Shown one piece after another: positions 5,874-6,356 of a stretch of DNA of 6,356 bases; positions within the stretch are counted from its first letter, which is position 1, and every line of letters begins with the position of its first letter. The position numbers and the translations under genes are program-made. Below the pieces are notes generated by a model that did not search any database, was not told the DNA's origin, and saw only the letters and a program-made list of their open reading frames with translations. Source of the stretch: Alphaproteobacteria bacterium (GTDB taxonomy: Bacteria; Pseudomonadota; Alphaproteobacteria; Micropepsales; Micropepsaceae); contig PKWC01000057.1 in NCBI GenBank assembly GCA_003131925.1, positions 31,474 through 37,829 on the forward strand, read 5' to 3'.

Positions 5874-6170
5874 ATGTCCGATCCGACCGAACGCCGCGAG
5901 GCCGTGCGCCGCAATGCCCAGAGTCATTTTACGCATACAGAGCGGCGTGACGAGCTGGTGCGCCAGGAAATCGAGAAGGAGCGGGCCGCAGTCGACGCGA
6001 AGACGGCCAAGCTCAAGGCTCTGCGCCTGGCCAAGGAGGCGAGCGAAAGGGCGGAAGGCGAGCGGCTCGCCGCCGAGCGCGAGAAATCCGGCGCCGCTGC
6101 GACCAAAACCACCCGCCGCAAACGCACGCGCACCGCGGAGCCGGCAAAGGCCCGCGCCAAGACCGGGTGA
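5874..6170 (+). CDS. Small charged helical protein with a histone-like basic tail, function unknown
   Basis: Encodes 98 residues and I do not recognise a named family. The N-terminal part (MSDPTERREAVRRNAQSHFT) leads into a long stretch, about 22-72, dense in E, R, K, A and L with no proline or glycine until G62. This predicts a continuous amphipathic helix or coiled coil. From 73 on the tail is Ala/Thr/Lys/Arg-rich: nine basic residues and one acidic one between 78 and 98 (TRRKRTRT, PAKARAK). It resembles the tails of histone H1-like and other nucleic-acid-binding proteins. There is no signal peptide or membrane segment. A good ribosome binding site and typical codon usage support a real gene; a longer start at 5859 (five more residues) is less likely. 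It stands alone, divergent from the mannose/P450 operon. Nucleic-acid binding is inferred from composition only; a cytoplasmic coiled-coil scaffold is equally possible. Confidence 0.7.
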   Translation: MSDPTERREAVRRNAQSHFTHTERRDELVRQEIEKERAAVDAKTAKLKALRLAKEASERAEGERLAAEREKSGAAATKTTRRKRTRTAEPAKARAKTG

Positions 6171-6204
6171 CAGGTTACGCATTCACGCGACCGGTACGCG
6201 CTTA

Positions 6205-6218
6205 ATTTTCCTCCCCCA
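6205..6218. repeat. Direct repeat copy 1, ATTTTCCTCCCCCA
   Basis: A 14-base exact match to 6279-6292, found 35 bp after the small gene's stop. Here the partner arm of the hairpin (GGGGGAGG) is missing, so it looks like a truncated or half copy of the element at the window end. Confidence 0.6.
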
Positions 6219-6278
6219 TGCGTGGCTAGGGTTGGCGCATATTGTTTCATATTTCAGTCGCTACTGAGCATGGGCTCT

Positions 6279-6342
6279 ATTTTCCTCCCCCAACGGGGGG
6301 AGGCAGTTTGCGGAGCGAAGCGGAGCAAACCGGAGGGGGAGT
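6279..6342. repeat. Palindromic intergenic repeat, second family
   Basis: It starts with the same ATTTTCCTCCCCCA as the half copy at 6205. CCTCCCCC (6284-6291) pairs with GGGGGAGG (6296-6303) around AACG. A second arm pair, GTTTGC (6306-6311) and GCAAAC (6325-6330), encloses CGGAGC, GAAG, CGGAGC, a short direct repeat. GGAGGGGGAG follows at 6332-6341 and can pair with CTCCCCC (6285-6291) as an alternative to the first hairpin. This differs in sequence from the CCCTCTCCC family at 1787-1970 but follows the same hairpin-mosaic plan. It continues up to, and perhaps past, the window edge. Confidence 0.65.
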
Positions 6343-6356
6343 CCGCGCGCGGCGCG

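Noticed and set aside
5705..5950. 81-codon plus-strand open frame in the divergent gap
   Set aside because: It overlaps the start of the better-supported small gene in another frame, has no Shine-Dalgarno or family signature, and mixed composition.
5784..6182. 132-codon minus-strand open frame covering the small basic protein gene
   Set aside because: Glycine/leucine/arginine-rich shadow without a ribosome binding site; the plus-strand frame has a clear one and a coherent helical composition.
6186..6209. Intrinsic terminator after the small gene (CGCG-ACCGGTA-CGCG then CTTAATTTT)
   Set aside because: The stem is only 4 bp and the T-run is short and displaced; not strong enough to call.
6254..6267. 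TCAGT-CGCT-ACTGA hairpin as an operator for a gene beyond the right edge
   Set aside because: A 5-bp stem is expected by chance and no downstream gene is visible.

Overview
The window is GC-rich, gene-dense DNA with the look of an alphaproteobacterial chromosome, probably Hyphomicrobiales (Rhizobiales). The grounds are codon bias, the CYP108-type P450, an AGE-type phosphomannose isomerase, and dispersed CCCTCTCCC/GGGAGAGGG and CCTCCCCC/GGGGGAGG palindromes between genes. I see no transposase, phage gene, CRISPR array, tRNA or rRNA. All family calls rest on motifs and remembered family sequences; no search was run.

Left part (1-1769): a threonine catabolism module. On the minus strand tdh (L-threonine 3-dehydrogenase) is followed, through an ATGA stop/start overlap, by the first 33 codons of a gene that is most likely kbl (glycine C-acetyltransferase), cut by the window edge. 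Together they would convert threonine to glycine and acetyl-CoA. Divergent from tdh on the plus strand is an XRE-type regulator with a C-terminal cupin domain. The 71-bp gap between the two start codons carries a long imperfect inverted repeat (1178-1213) that overlaps plausible promoter elements for both genes. It is a good candidate for a shared operator.

Middle (1770-1975): the convergent gap between the regulator and the P450 is almost filled by a composite palindromic repeat. It has two hairpins with identical 9-bp stems inside a pair of 10-bp outer arms.

Right-centre (1976-5547, minus strand): two genes 8 bp apart, presumably one operon. The first is a 758-residue fusion of mannose-1-phosphate guanylyltransferase with an AGE-superfamily (alpha/alpha barrel) phosphomannose isomerase-like domain. 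The second is a CYP108-family cytochrome P450 of 428 residues with all signature motifs intact. The fusion would supply both ends of the GDP-mannose pathway (fructose-6-P to mannose-6-P, and mannose-1-P to GDP-mannose); the phosphomannomutase in between, and redox partners for the P450, are not in the window. Why a terpene-type P450 follows a GDP-mannose gene is the main biological puzzle here.

Right end (5548-6356): a 326-bp divergent intergenic region with an AT-rich patch, a small 98-residue charged helical protein with a histone-like basic tail and a good ribosome binding site, then a second family of palindromic and direct repeats running to the edge. I found no clear-cut undescribed system. 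The most useful leads are the tdh/regulator operator, the fused mannose enzyme with its P450 partner, and the two repeat families.
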